26,627 nt of DNA from JACRAO01 sp964490895 (GCA_964490895.1 CAZBEI010000013.1:1-26627), one strand, 5' to 3'; shown: positions 1 to 7,650, counted from the stretch's first letter. Numbers and translations are program-made. The notes: a model not told the origin generated them from the sequence alone.

Positions 1-48
1 AATGTTTCTTGACTCACCAGAATTCTCCCAATTGATCTTTTCATCCAT
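1..48 (-). CDS. 5' end of an unidentified gene (runs off the window)
   Basis: A strong Shine-Dalgarno (AGGAGG) sits 8 nt before an ATG at 48. The open frame begins MDEKINWENSGESRNI and leaves the window without a stop. A second ATG at 44 opens another frame (MKRSIGRILVSQET), also without a stop. The spacing of the Shine-Dalgarno favours the ATG at 48. Only about 16 codons are visible, so no family can be named. Confidence 0.4.
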   Translation of the reverse strand, partial: MDEKINWENSGESRNI

Positions 49-90
49 GGATACCCCCTCCTTGGAATCTAGATGAAACTGATCAAGAAC

Positions 91-131
91 GAGACACTTT
101 GGCTGAGCCTTTACAGGAGACATTTTGGCTG
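91..131. repeat. Pair of 15-nt direct repeats in the leader of the gene starting at 48
   Basis: GAGACACTTTGGCTG (91-105) and GAGACATTTTGGCTG (117-131) differ at one base. They lie 26 nt apart start to start, about two and a half helical turns. They are 43-83 nt upstream of the start codon at 48 (-), in a stretch (49-324) that holds no gene. They could be regulator sites or a simple duplication. Confidence 0.5.
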
Positions 132-256
132 GCCCCTCACAAACACTCAAAACAAGCCAATACTTAAGACAAAGGGGCACACTTTTGGATCATTCTAAAA
201 AAGGGCAAAAAAATTAAATAGAGATAGATATCAACAAGTTAGAGTGATTTTAGCTG

Positions 257-296
257 GTTTTTAAACCGAGCCTACAAAATGAGGCTGAACAGTCAC
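257..296 (-). repeat. Dispersed 40-nt hairpin repeat, copy 1
   Basis: Read on the minus strand, this 40-nt element matches 25854-25893 (+) at 36 of 40 positions. The first 19 bases are identical (GTGACTGTTCAGCCTCATT). Both copies fold into AGCCT-8 nt-AGGCT. Three of the four differences lie in the loop and none in the stem. It sits just downstream of the TPR reading frame, so it might also end transcription there, but no long T tract follows. Confidence 0.6.
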
Positions 297-324
297 AAGG
301 ATTTTAACTTTTTTTCTTTTAAGG

Positions 325-810
325 CTATTCAGCTTTTAATGAACCCATTTTTCGAGCAAATTGGATCAGCACTTGAGCTTCCTTGGCGAGTAAATTTTCA
401 TGAACGCGCTTTATCTTCTCCAGGATTTGAACTGCTTTAACATAGTTTTTTTGGAATAAAAAAAGCTTGCCCTGAAAAATAAGAAGCTCAGGGTTTTCGA
501 GATGAGTTTGTAAAGATTTTTCTAGAATATCAATCGACCATTCATTGTAAAGCCGCGCCAAGAGGAGGGAACGCTTTGGATTTAGAGGAGAGATTGTGTG
601 TGCTTCCAACAAGAGCTTGTGAGCTTGTTTGAAATCTCCTTTTTTAAGGTTGCAATCGCCCAATAAAGAAAGAGCGGGTAAGTGTTTTGGATCTAAAATT
701 AAAGCTTCCAGCAAGTGTTTTTCAGCATTTTTATAATCTGACTTATGTAACAAGTAAAGGGCAAAGTGATAGTGAGTTTTGACACTATTTGGATATAATT
801 TCAAAGAAAA
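325..810 (-). pseudogene. TPR half of a receiver-TPR protein, cut off by an in-frame amber codon
   Basis: This 159-residue frame is made of tetratricopeptide repeats, for example residues about 10-43 (HYHFALYLLHKSDYKNAEKH...) and 44-78. The only possible start is a TTG at 804 with no Shine-Dalgarno, and there is no ATG until five codons from the end. It is in the same frame as the receiver gene upstream, separated only by TAG at 813-811. The last receiver codons (AFREKKYLQSEKLY) and the first codons here (FSLKLYPNSVK) together make one normal TPR with a single residue missing at the stop. I infer one original gene of about 325 codons, broken by a point mutation such as CAG to TAG or by a base-calling error. 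Confidence 0.75.
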
Positions 811-1305
811 CTAATATAGTTTTTCAGATTGGAGATATTTTTTTTCTCGAAAAGCAAGCTGTGCTTCAAATAAAACAAAATCCTCATCTGTTTTTTCAGC
901 TTCTTTTTTATGATATTTTTCGAACTGTAACTTTATATCTTTAGCCGTAAAAGGCTTCGAAAGGATTGCATCCACCTCCAACTCTTGTGCAATGGCCTGT
1001 AGGGATACATTCTCTTCTGGAATCGCTAAAATGAAATAAGTATAATGACGGTTCTTATTGCGGATATATTCAATGAGTTCAAAAGCACTTCCGTCGTTGA
1101 GCTCAAACTCAGTGATGACAATGCTAACCCTGTGTTCTTCTAAAACTCTTTTAGAGGTTGCAATGTTGACTCCATAATGAGTCCGATAATGACCCAGATA
1201 GTCACCCAAACTCCGAATGTATTGATCCATCAAATCTTTCGTTAGAATTTGTGTGCCAACATTCAGAATGCTGATCACATTGCCTGGCTCTGTTTTTGTG
1301 CTCAT
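811..1305 (-). CDS. Degenerate response-regulator receiver domain (N-terminal half of a receiver-TPR protein)
   Basis: This is a 164-residue protein with a start at 1305 and AGAGG 8 nt upstream. Residues about 10-135 have the receiver pattern: the strand ending VSIVITEFELNDG marks the phosphorylation loop and ILSKPF is the conserved Lys-Pro motif. Two hallmarks are missing. The acidic pair near the N terminus is replaced by ILNVGT, and the expected phosphoacceptor Asp is Glu (ITEFE). It may therefore work as a phosphorylation-independent pseudo-receiver. The frame stops at TAG 813-811 inside what looks like the first TPR helix, and continues in frame as the TPR half downstream. TAG is an ordinary stop in neighbouring genes (the toxin and antitoxin at 1399-1885), so recoding is unlikely. 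Confidence 0.7.
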   Translation of the reverse strand: MSTKTEPGNVISILNVGTQILTKDLMDQYIRSLGDYLGHYRTHYGVNIATSKRVLEEHRVSIVITEFELNDGSAFELIEYIRNKNRHYTYFILAIPEENVSLQAIAQELEVDAILSKPFTAKDIKLQFEKYHKKEAEKTDEDFVLFEAQLAFREKKYLQSEKLY

Positions 1306-1398
1306 TTTTTTTACCTCTAAATTTTCTCAGGCCTTCAGGACTTGGGCTGCCAAAGAAGTCATGCTCGTCCTTTATTTTTTAGAACAATTTTACAGTCC

Positions 1399-1683
1399 CT
1401 AATCTTCATAAACATCCTTACGGTGTTTAATAAACACAATGGTAACAAGCTGGATTTTTTTGTCTACACGATACACGATTCGGTAGTCTCCCACACGGAT
1501 CCTACGATGCCCTATAAAGCTGTATCTCAAGGGCTTTCCAAGCCCAATGGGCTCAATAGTCAAGCGTGTTTCGATCGCCCTTTTGATGAGCTCCCTCATT
1601 AATTTTGGAAGAGCAGGAATGTCCTCTTCGACAACACGATTAAGATAGACAATAGTAAATAAACTACTTCCAGGCTTTGTCAT
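1399..1683 (-). CDS. RelE/ParE-family toxin
   Basis: This 94-residue protein has the RelE/ParE fold signature: an N-terminal strand (SLFTIVYLNRVVEEDIPAL), a basic helix (LMRELIKRAIETRL), then GKPLRYSFIGHRRIRVGDYRIVYRVD and a final strand VTIVFIKHRKDVYED. The basic/Tyr C-terminal part is where RelE-type mRNA interferases hold their active residues, although ParE-like gyrase inhibitors share the fold, so the target is not certain. It starts inside the antitoxin gene upstream (20-nt overlap), so the two are probably translated together. It ends with TAG. Confidence 0.85.
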   Translation of the reverse strand: MTKPGSSLFTIVYLNRVVEEDIPALPKLMRELIKRAIETRLTIEPIGLGKPLRYSFIGHRRIRVGDYRIVYRVDKKIQLVTIVFIKHRKDVYED

Positions 1684-1885
1684 GGCTGATGGTTTTTTTT
1701 GAATGAGCTTCTCGTTTCATTGCCATTTCGGACAAAAGCAAATCTTCGTGCTTTTCGAGAGCATCCTCCATGAGTTCTTTTGCAACAACAGACATAGATT
1801 TGCCTTCTTGTTTCGCTATTTTTTCGATCATTTCATAAAGTTTATTGCCTAAAACGACATTTAATCTTGGATTTTTTGTTGGCAT
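1664..1885 (-). CDS. Ribbon-helix-helix antitoxin of the RelE-type toxin
   Basis: This is a 73-residue protein. Residues 5-47 (NPRLNVVLGNKLYEMIEKIAKQEGKSMSVVAKELMEDALEK) have the beta-strand and two-helix layout of CopG/RelB-type ribbon-helix-helix DNA-binding proteins. The charged C-terminal tail would wrap the toxin. It starts at the ATG at 1885 with AAGGT upstream, overlaps the toxin by 20 nt and precedes it, as is usual for type II pairs. It probably represses its own promoter (1904-1933), where an 8-bp palindrome CACTAGTG lies between the -10 and -35 boxes. Confidence 0.85.
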   Translation of the reverse strand: MPTKNPRLNVVLGNKLYEMIEKIAKQEGKSMSVVAKELMEDALEKHEDLLLSEMAMKREAHSKKTISHDKAWK

Positions 1886-1903
1886 TATTTACCTTTTTAA
1901 ATC

Positions 1904-1933
1904 AGTGTATCACTAGTGGGCCACCTTGGTCAA
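1904..1933 (-). promoter_or_regulatory. Sigma-70 promoter and putative operator of the RelE-type toxin-antitoxin operon
   Basis: On the minus strand, TTGACC (1933-1928), an 18-nt spacer and TACACT (1909-1904) match the -35 and -10 consensus at 5/6 and 4/6. The leader to the ATG at 1885 would be only about 12 nt. CACTAGTG (1911-1918) is a perfect palindrome inside the spacer, a plausible antitoxin operator. The -35 region belongs to a block partly repeated at 25899-25922. Confidence 0.5.
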
Positions 1934-1957
1934 GGGTGAACATTCGGACACCACTCG

Positions 1958-1985
1958 CTGACACACTCACTTTTTCCCCTATATT
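1958..1985 (+). promoter_or_regulatory. Promoter candidate for the ArsA-like/gshA/CBS operon
   Basis: CTGACA (1958-1963), a 16-nt spacer and TATATT (1980-1985) each match the sigma-70 hexamers at 5/6. They lie just upstream of the start at 2007 and diverge from the toxin-antitoxin promoter. Confidence 0.4.
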
Positions 1986-2006
1986 TTTAAACTCACATCA
2001 GCTAGC

Positions 2007-2888
2007 ATGACCCGGAAAATGGCTCCATCTGTTCTCGATAGAAATCTGATCTTCGTGTGTGGCAAGGGAGGGGTTGGAAAAACCTCAGTCTCTCAAGCCA
2101 TCGCGCTCACTCTATCGAAAAAGGGCCGAAAAACCCTGTGGGCAGGTTTCGAAGATCCCCTTGCTCCCCCTGGAGAACTCAAACAACTCTCGCCCACGCT
2201 TTGGCACTTAAACTGCGAAGCCATTCGTGCCTTTGACGAATACATCGGTTTAAAAATAAAGATCCCAGCTCTCACCAAACTTTTTTTATCCAACAAACTG
2301 ATCCGTTATCTCTCTCAAGCAGCTCCCGGGATCCGTGACCTCGTACTTTTAGGGAAAATCTGGTTTGAAAGAAACAACTACGACCATTTGGTTTTAGACC
2401 TCCCCTCTACTGGATATGGGCTGGCCTTGTTTCAGGGGACCAAAAACTTTTCAGAACTGTTTAAGTCAGGCCCCACTCACAAAGATGCAGTCATGATGCT
2501 TCGAACCTTTGGGTCACCCGCAGAGACAGGCTTCCTTATTTTAGCCCTGCCTGAGGAAATGCCACTTCGAGAAGCGCTCGACTTAAACCGCTATTTATTA
2601 AAATTATTTCCTGATAACCAAGCGACTTTTTTAGCCAATCGACTTTTTCCAAAAACGTTTCAAAAAAACCAGGAAGGCATGAGCCACCCGAGTTCGTGGA
2701 ACCCCCCATTTGCAAACTCCGAACTAGACTATGCCCACAAACGCGCGCTCTTAGAAAACCACAATCTCGAAATTTGGAGAAATGAGAATATTAATTTTAG
2801 CGAGCTTCGATTTCACACCTCTACACCCCTGGTCGAAGCCCTTTCGCAAGAGCTCCCTAAAGAACTCCAAGAAAAGACTCACCTGTGA
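2007..2888 (+). CDS. ArsA/Get3-like ATPase, subunit 1 (with signature lysine)
   Basis: This is a 293-residue SIMIBI-class P-loop ATPase. Residues 19-26 (GKGGVGKT) form the deviant Walker A with the signature lysine K20. LVLDLPSTGYGLALFQ fills the place of the ArsA DTAPTGHTLR switch motif, and ANRLF resembles the adenine-binding Asn region. It is shorter than a full ArsA and holds one ATPase domain. The next gene is a second ArsA-like ATPase joined by a GTGA stop-start overlap, so the products probably form a heterodimer. No ArsB, ArsC or ArsR is present, so arsenite export cannot be assumed. ATG 2007 and ATG 2019 are both possible, and neither has a strong Shine-Dalgarno. Confidence 0.85.
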   Translation: MTRKMAPSVLDRNLIFVCGKGGVGKTSVSQAIALTLSKKGRKTLWAGFEDPLAPPGELKQLSPTLWHLNCEAIRAFDEYIGLKIKIPALTKLFLSNKLIRYLSQAAPGIRDLVLLGKIWFERNNYDHLVLDLPSTGYGLALFQGTKNFSELFKSGPTHKDAVMMLRTFGSPAETGFLILALPEEMPLREALDLNRYLLKLFPDNQATFLANRLFPKTFQKNQEGMSHPSSWNPPFANSELDYAHKRALLENHNLEIWRNENINFSELRFHTSTPLVEALSQELPKELQEKTHL

Positions 2889-3928
2889 TCGGCACCAGAA
2901 AAATCCTCATCACCTGTGGCGTGGGCGGAGTCGGAAAAACAACCCTGAGCGCAGCCCTCGGGCTCGCATCTGCACTAGAAGGCAAAAAAACCATTGTCAT
3001 TACCATGGATCCAGCCAAACGCCTGGCCCAATCCCTTGGACTGAAAGACTTAGGGGATGACCCCACCGACCTCACTCCTCTTCTCAAAAAAAACTTCTCC
3101 ACACATCCCATTGGCAGTTTACACGCCCTGATGCCAAACACTCGCTTGACATTTGAGGCATTTTTACTGGAACTCACTCACAATCCCACTCTTGCGCGAG
3201 CGCTCATCAAAAATCCAATTTTTCAAATTTTTACTCAAGAGTTTTCTGGAACAAACGAATACATGGCTATAGAAAAACTTTTTTCTATTTACTCTCTCAA
3301 TACCTACGACTGCATTATTTTGGACACACCGCCGAGTCGAAACACTTTGGCGTTTCTCAACGCCCCTGAGCTTTTATCTCGTTTCTTTGACGAAAAAGTC
3401 ATCCGTTATTTAGTCCTGCCCACCCATAAGATCCTCTCCATAGGGGTGAAAAAAACTCTCGCCATTTTAGAAAATCTCACAGGCAGTGGTTTTATGACCC
3501 ATCTTTTTGATTTTGCTTCGGGACTTTTTGAGATCCGTGTCGCGTTTCAAGCTAATCTCAAAAAAATCACAGCGCTTTTGGAGTCTGAGCAGACAGGCTT
3601 TTGGCTGGTGACCACTCCAAACACAGAGTTGACCTCAGAGATGAATCATTTTGTTCAATTATTACAAGAACATAAGCTTAATTTTGAGGGTATTGCCTTA
3701 AATCGTTCTCTAAGTTATCTCAAGGAGATCACAACAACCGAAGGGGCAGATCAAAATACAATGGCAGCTCTTGAGATCATTCGCCTTTTAAAAGAAAGAG
3801 AAAAAAAGATAGTGAGTGAAATTGAACTTTCTCTACGCCCTAAAAAACTTTTTAAACTTCCAGAGCTGGTCAGAGACGTGCATTCACTTGAGGATTTATA
3901 CCATGTGGCGATGGCCCTTAAGCATTAA
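2885..3928 (+). CDS. ArsA/Get3-like ATPase, subunit 2 (lacks signature lysine)
   Basis: This is a 347-residue ArsA-family ATPase. Walker A at residues 12-19 reads GVGGVGKT: the catalytic lysine is kept (K18) but the signature lysine is Val13. ITMDPAKRLAQSLGL matches the switch I region and CIILDTPPSRNTLAFL the switch II region. FEGIALNRS fits the late strand and Asn. It starts at GTG 2885, overlapping the first ATPase by 4 nt (GTGA). Partner subunits that differ at the signature lysine suggest an asymmetric heterodimer in which only one site is completed in trans, as I recall for two-gene actinobacterial ArsA-like pairs. The cargo is unknown. Confidence 0.87.
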   Translation: MIGTRKILITCGVGGVGKTTLSAALGLASALEGKKTIVITMDPAKRLAQSLGLKDLGDDPTDLTPLLKKNFSTHPIGSLHALMPNTRLTFEAFLLELTHNPTLARALIKNPIFQIFTQEFSGTNEYMAIEKLFSIYSLNTYDCIILDTPPSRNTLAFLNAPELLSRFFDEKVIRYLVLPTHKILSIGVKKTLAILENLTGSGFMTHLFDFASGLFEIRVAFQANLKKITALLESEQTGFWLVTTPNTELTSEMNHFVQLLQEHKLNFEGIALNRSLSYLKEITTTEGADQNTMAALEIIRLLKEREKKIVSEIELSLRPKKLFKLPELVRDVHSLEDLYHVAMALKH

Positions 3929-4946
3929 GGCTTTTATTTTAGGAGTGCTTTGTTTCATCCCTTTTGCTCTTTCAGAGACCAAAACACTTCATACGAGCAT
4001 TGGACCCACATCACAAGAAGAACAAGAATTTCTTTGGAAAGAAGGTGAACAGGCTTTCGAAAAAGGAGACTTTAAGGGTGCCCTCCGCCCCCTAGAAAGA
4101 CTCATCCATCGTTACACTGCCTCTCCTAACCATCTTAAAGCCCATTTGCTACTCGGAAAATCTTACCTTCGTACCCATATGGCCCTTCAGGCCATATCGC
4201 CTCTCAAATTTTATGTCGAAGCAACGGGCAGGACCGAAGGAGGGCTCCGTTCCAGGCTTTTACTTTCCCAAGCCTATTTGGAATCAGGAAAGACACACCA
4301 AGCTCTTTTGTCCGCGCAAGAAGTTTTAAAAACAACTCGCCCCCCATCACAAGACATATGGCCAAAAGATATATGGCCAAAAGATATATGGATCGAAGGC
4401 CTTCTCCAAAAATCTCTAGCTCAAATTAAACTGGGTCAAGATCCCCAAGCTCTTTTAGTTTTGGATCTTGCAAAAACAAAGCTCATTGAACAAGAAGGAC
4501 TAAACCCACTCAAAGGCAAGGCCTCATGGATAGAGCTCCTCCTCAAAACCAGAGCCTGTGCTCGCTTGGCCAACAAAAATATCCCTCTGCAAGAAGGACA
4601 AGTGAGAGACCAACTGGAGCGCCGTGGAATTTGCTTAACAGAAGCCTTGATTTTATTTTTAGGTGTTTTGCAAAGCCTTGAAACAAACTTAGCAGACTCC
4701 GCCACCCAAGAGATTCTGCAATCCTTCAAAAACTACTCGCAGGTATGCACCCACCCTCCAGGTCCTCCCGGCCGAAGGACTCCTAAACAACTCAAAACCT
4801 ACCACCTTGAGCTTCAGGAAATTTTAGCCAAAGACTGCAAATTAAAACACCAAAAAGCCTTCGAGCTTTTAAGCTCATTAAAAAACCAAGTCCCGCCAGC
4901 GATGCAATCTCACATAGAAACAGTTTTAAAAGGGACGGGCACGTGA
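3903..4946 (+). CDS. Secreted TPR-repeat protein
   Basis: The reading frame is open from 3816, but I place the start at ATG 3903. It has GAGG about 9 nt upstream and is followed directly by a signal peptide (MWRWPLSIKAFILGVLCFIPFALS, then ETK). The mature part has TPR-like helix pairs (EFLWKEGEQAFEKGDFKGALRPLERLIHR and following), resembling the periplasmic TPR proteins of the BamD/CpoB kind without clear identity. It overlaps the ATPase gene by 26 nt. A 15-nt tandem repeat at 4353-4391 gives DIWPKDIWPKDIW. The C-terminal third (five Cys in the mature protein) is unrecognised. Its place after the ATPase pair suggests a shared envelope or protein-targeting role, which is inference. Confidence 0.75.
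   Translation: MWRWPLSIKAFILGVLCFIPFALSETKTLHTSIGPTSQEEQEFLWKEGEQAFEKGDFKGALRPLERLIHRYTASPNHLKAHLLLGKSYLRTHMALQAISPLKFYVEATGRTEGGLRSRLLLSQAYLESGKTHQALLSAQEVLKTTRPPSQDIWPKDIWPKDIWIEGLLQKSLAQIKLGQDPQALLVLDLAKTKLIEQEGLNPLKGKASWIELLLKTRACARLANKNIPLQEGQVRDQLERRGICLTEALILFLGVLQSLETNLADSATQEILQSFKNYSQVCTHPPGPPGRRTPKQLKTYHLELQEILAKDCKLKHQKAFELLSSLKNQVPPAMQSHIETVLKGTGT
4353..4391 (+). repeat. 15-nt in-frame tandem repeat (2.6 copies)
   Basis: GACATATGGCCAAAA, GATATATGGCCAAAA and GATATATGG follow each other without a gap, encoding DIWPK-DIWPK-DIW in the secreted TPR protein. The repeat is in frame and so changes length without breaking the gene. Confidence 0.85.
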
Positions 4947-6262
4947 AATTAAAACCCTATTTAGCCAAGCAAATTCAAAAAAATATCCATAAAATATGGG
5001 ATTGGAACTTATCTTACAACAAACTGGCTCCTCCTCCTTTTTATTGCTCTGTGGACTTGAGAGACTCTGAGTACAAGATTGCCCCGGTAGATTGCAATTT
5101 GTACCCTGCTGGATTTAATAATATTTGCCCCGAAGACCTACGCCTTGCCCCTGCTCTTCTCAGAACTCAAATCGAAGCCATTTGTCTGAGAGGAAACTTC
5201 GAACTCCCTCGAAAAATACTCATCTTGCCAGAATCTCACACCTCTAATTCTTATTACATAGAAAATATTTATACTTTGAATCTCATTTTAACCCAGGCGG
5301 GCTTCGAGACCACTTTGGGATGGTATTACTCTCCCACGACACAAGACGAATCCGTTCAAGAAATGCACCATGGAACTGAGTGTGACGAAATCTTACTCAC
5401 CTCTTTTACACAAAAAGAACTCAAAGCTCATCCCATCCAAATCAAAGAGAGAGTTTTATCCGCGGGTGGTTTTGTTCCAGACATGATTTTGCTCAACAAC
5501 GATTTTTCGAGCGGCTATCCAAAAATCCTAGACTCCATCCAACAACCCATTTTGCCGAGCCATATCTTAGGTTGGCATTCTCGAAAAAAAAGCTCCCACT
5601 TTAAATACTACAACCAGCTGGCCAAGGAGTTTGCCACCCTCATAGACATCGATCCCTGGCATATTCAAATAGAAACGCAAGAAGTCGGTCCCGTAAACTT
5701 TAACGAAGAAAAAGGGGTTGACCAAGTCGCAACAGCCACAAAAAAAGTTCTCGAAGGTTTAAATCAGGCTTACCGCGAACATCAAGTGGAACAAAAACCT
5801 TTTGTCTACGTAAAAAACAACCAAGGGACCTATGGGATGGGGATTATAGTTATTCACTCAGAAGAGGAACTCTCAAAATTGAACCGTCGCTCTAAAAATA
5901 AAATGAGTGTTGGAAAAAACCACCTCCCCATAGAGAGCGTGATTGTTCAAGAGGGGATCCCCACGAACACCATCATCAACCGAGTCACTGCCGAACCCGT
6001 CATCTATCTTTTTGGAAGTGAGCTAGTAGGCGGATTTTTACGAACGAATGAAAAGAAAAATAGAGAAGAAAATTTAAACTCACAGGGGATGGTATTTAAA
6101 AAACTCTGCATGTCTGATTTAAAATGCCTTTCGCAAATTGGGGACACCTGTGAGACTCTCTCAAACGAAAAAGAACGAATCCCTGTTTTAGAATTGGTCT
6201 ATGGCTCCATCGCGAGGATTTCTGCTCTTGCCACGGGCCTTGAACTCAAGGAAAAATCATGA
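4943..6262 (+). CDS. gshA: Glutamate-cysteine ligase, proteobacterial GshA type (PF08886)
   Basis: This is a 439-residue enzyme of the ATP-grasp-like GshA family first described from Acidithiobacillus (TIGR02049/PF08886 as I recall). It joins glutamate and cysteine to gamma-glutamylcysteine. Hallmarks are SVDLRDSEYKIAPVDCNLYP (36-55) followed by AGFNN, the Gly-rich loop KNNQGTYGMG (291-300), and the C-terminal block EPVIYLFGSELVGGFLRTNEKKNREENLNSQGM. It is unrelated in sequence to the E. coli GshA. It starts at GTG 4943, overlapping the TPR gene by 4 nt (GTGA), and is itself overlapped by the CBS gene (ATGA). No glutathione synthetase is in the window, so the final product (glutathione or free gamma-glutamylcysteine) is open. 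Its neighbour supplies its substrate cysteine. Confidence 0.9.
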   Translation: MKLKPYLAKQIQKNIHKIWDWNLSYNKLAPPPFYCSVDLRDSEYKIAPVDCNLYPAGFNNICPEDLRLAPALLRTQIEAICLRGNFELPRKILILPESHTSNSYYIENIYTLNLILTQAGFETTLGWYYSPTTQDESVQEMHHGTECDEILLTSFTQKELKAHPIQIKERVLSAGGFVPDMILLNNDFSSGYPKILDSIQQPILPSHILGWHSRKKSSHFKYYNQLAKEFATLIDIDPWHIQIETQEVGPVNFNEEKGVDQVATATKKVLEGLNQAYREHQVEQKPFVYVKNNQGTYGMGIIVIHSEEELSKLNRRSKNKMSVGKNHLPIESVIVQEGIPTNTIINRVTAEPVIYLFGSELVGGFLRTNEKKNREENLNSQGMVFKKLCMSDLKCLSQIGDTCETLSNEKERIPVLELVYGSIARISALATGLELKEKS

Positions 6263-7635
6263 TCTACGAAAATGTTCTCAAAACTATCGGAAACACACCC
6301 ATTGTAAAACTCAACCGGGTGGTCCCTTTTTCTCCCACTTCTTTTTACGCTAAATTAGAATTCATGAACCCAGGGGGCTCGATCAAAGACCGCATTGGTT
6401 GGTGGATGATCGAAGATGCTGAAAAAAAAGGTACCCTCAAACCGGGGGGTACCATTGTCGAAGGAACCAGCGGAAATACTGGAATTGGTCTGGCTATTGC
6501 TGCTGCCATCAAAGGGTATCAGTGCACTTTTGTTTTACCTGATAAAATGTCCTTAGAAAAAATTAAAAGCTTGCGCGCTTTTGGCGCAAAAGTAGTAGTC
6601 ACTCCGACTGCCGTCACCCCAGAGGACCCCCGAAGTTATTATCAAGTGGCGAGGCGCCTGGCTCGCGAAACACCCAATGCTCTTTATATCAATCAATATG
6701 ACAACCTCTCCAATCGAGAGTGCCACTGTCAAACCACGGGGCCGGAAATTTTAAAACAAATGCCCGATGTGGATGTCATCGTGGGAGGACTTGGCACTGG
6801 TGGCACAATGTGTGGGGTGGGACGTTTTTTTAAAGAAAAAAAACCCGCAGTCAAAATCATCGCGGTAGATCCCATAGGCTCTATTGTCTACGATTACTTT
6901 AAAACTGGGAAACTTCAAACGGCACCAAAAACCTATAAAATGGAAGGCATTGGAGAAGATTTTATCCCGAAAAACTATGACCTCTCTGTCATCGACGACA
7001 TTGTACAAGTCGAGGACAGAGAATCTTTTCTTATCACCCGAGATTGCCTCACCAAAGAGGGAATCTATGCCGGGGTCTCAAGCGGTGCAGCTCTCATGGG
7101 TGCCCTAAAATGGGTCAAAACACAGGGACAAGCTACAAGCGGAAAAAAAGTGCTCATTATTTTCCCGGACAGTGGAAACCGCTACCTCTCCAAAGTCTTT
7201 GATGACGACTGGATGAGAGAGGCAGGATTTTTAGACAAGCCCTCTTTAGGAAATGTCTCTGATCTTTTGACAGGAAAAATAAAAATCATCATGAGCAAAC
7301 AGACGGACAAAGTCTCCCAAGTGATCGAACTCATGAAGGATAAAGGAGTGAGTCAAATACCAGTCACTGATGATGCAGGATGGATTAAGGGAATAGTCAC
7401 AGAATCTCATCTGCTCAACGCTCTCTACGAAGGGAAAGCTACACCGAGTCACACGATAGAATCTTTGGTCGATGCATCTATTGAGTTTGTCACCCCAGAC
7501 GACCCGATCGAAAAAGTTTCGAAGCTCGTGGCCCAAGGAAAAATTCCACTCGTCCACAATCCGATGCAACCCGGAGAACTCTTGGGCATCGTTACAAAAA
7601 TTGATTTACTGACTTATTTAGGACATCGCATCTAA
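6259..7635 (+). CDS. Cystathionine beta-synthase with C-terminal CBS-domain pair
   Basis: This is a 458-residue PLP enzyme condensing homocysteine with serine to cystathionine. SIKDR places the PLP lysine at K43, and GTSGNTGIGLA (about 74-84) is the phosphate/substrate loop. TTGPEI and GVSSGAALMGA are typical of the family. Residues about 330-458 hold two CBS motifs (MSKQTDKVSQVIELMKDKGVSQIPVTD and VTPDDPIEKVSKLVAQGKIPLVHN), a Bateman module that often senses S-adenosylmethionine or adenylates. It lacks the N-terminal haem segment of the human enzyme. The CBS pair favours CBS over plain cysteine synthase. It is the last gene of the operon, coupled to gshA by ATGA, and converges on a gamma-lyase/synthase gene 15 nt away. 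Confidence 0.9.
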   Translation: MIYENVLKTIGNTPIVKLNRVVPFSPTSFYAKLEFMNPGGSIKDRIGWWMIEDAEKKGTLKPGGTIVEGTSGNTGIGLAIAAAIKGYQCTFVLPDKMSLEKIKSLRAFGAKVVVTPTAVTPEDPRSYYQVARRLARETPNALYINQYDNLSNRECHCQTTGPEILKQMPDVDVIVGGLGTGGTMCGVGRFFKEKKPAVKIIAVDPIGSIVYDYFKTGKLQTAPKTYKMEGIGEDFIPKNYDLSVIDDIVQVEDRESFLITRDCLTKEGIYAGVSSGAALMGALKWVKTQGQATSGKKVLIIFPDSGNRYLSKVFDDDWMREAGFLDKPSLGNVSDLLTGKIKIIMSKQTDKVSQVIELMKDKGVSQIPVTDDAGWIKGIVTESHLLNALYEGKATPSHTIESLVDASIEFVTPDDPIEKVSKLVAQGKIPLVHNPMQPGELLGIVTKIDLLTYLGHRI

Positions 7636-7650
7636 AGAAAAATATCCGCT

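Noticed and set aside
325..1305. Amber recoding (for example pyrrolysine or suppressor use)
   Set aside because: TAG ends the neighbouring toxin, antitoxin and HD-GYP genes normally, so a mutation or sequence error is simpler.
2007..3928. Arsenite-efflux operon (ArsA pair)
   Set aside because: No ArsB, ArsC, ArsD or ArsR is nearby, and the ArsA switch motif DTAPTGHT is not kept. The pair is better called ArsA/Get3-like.
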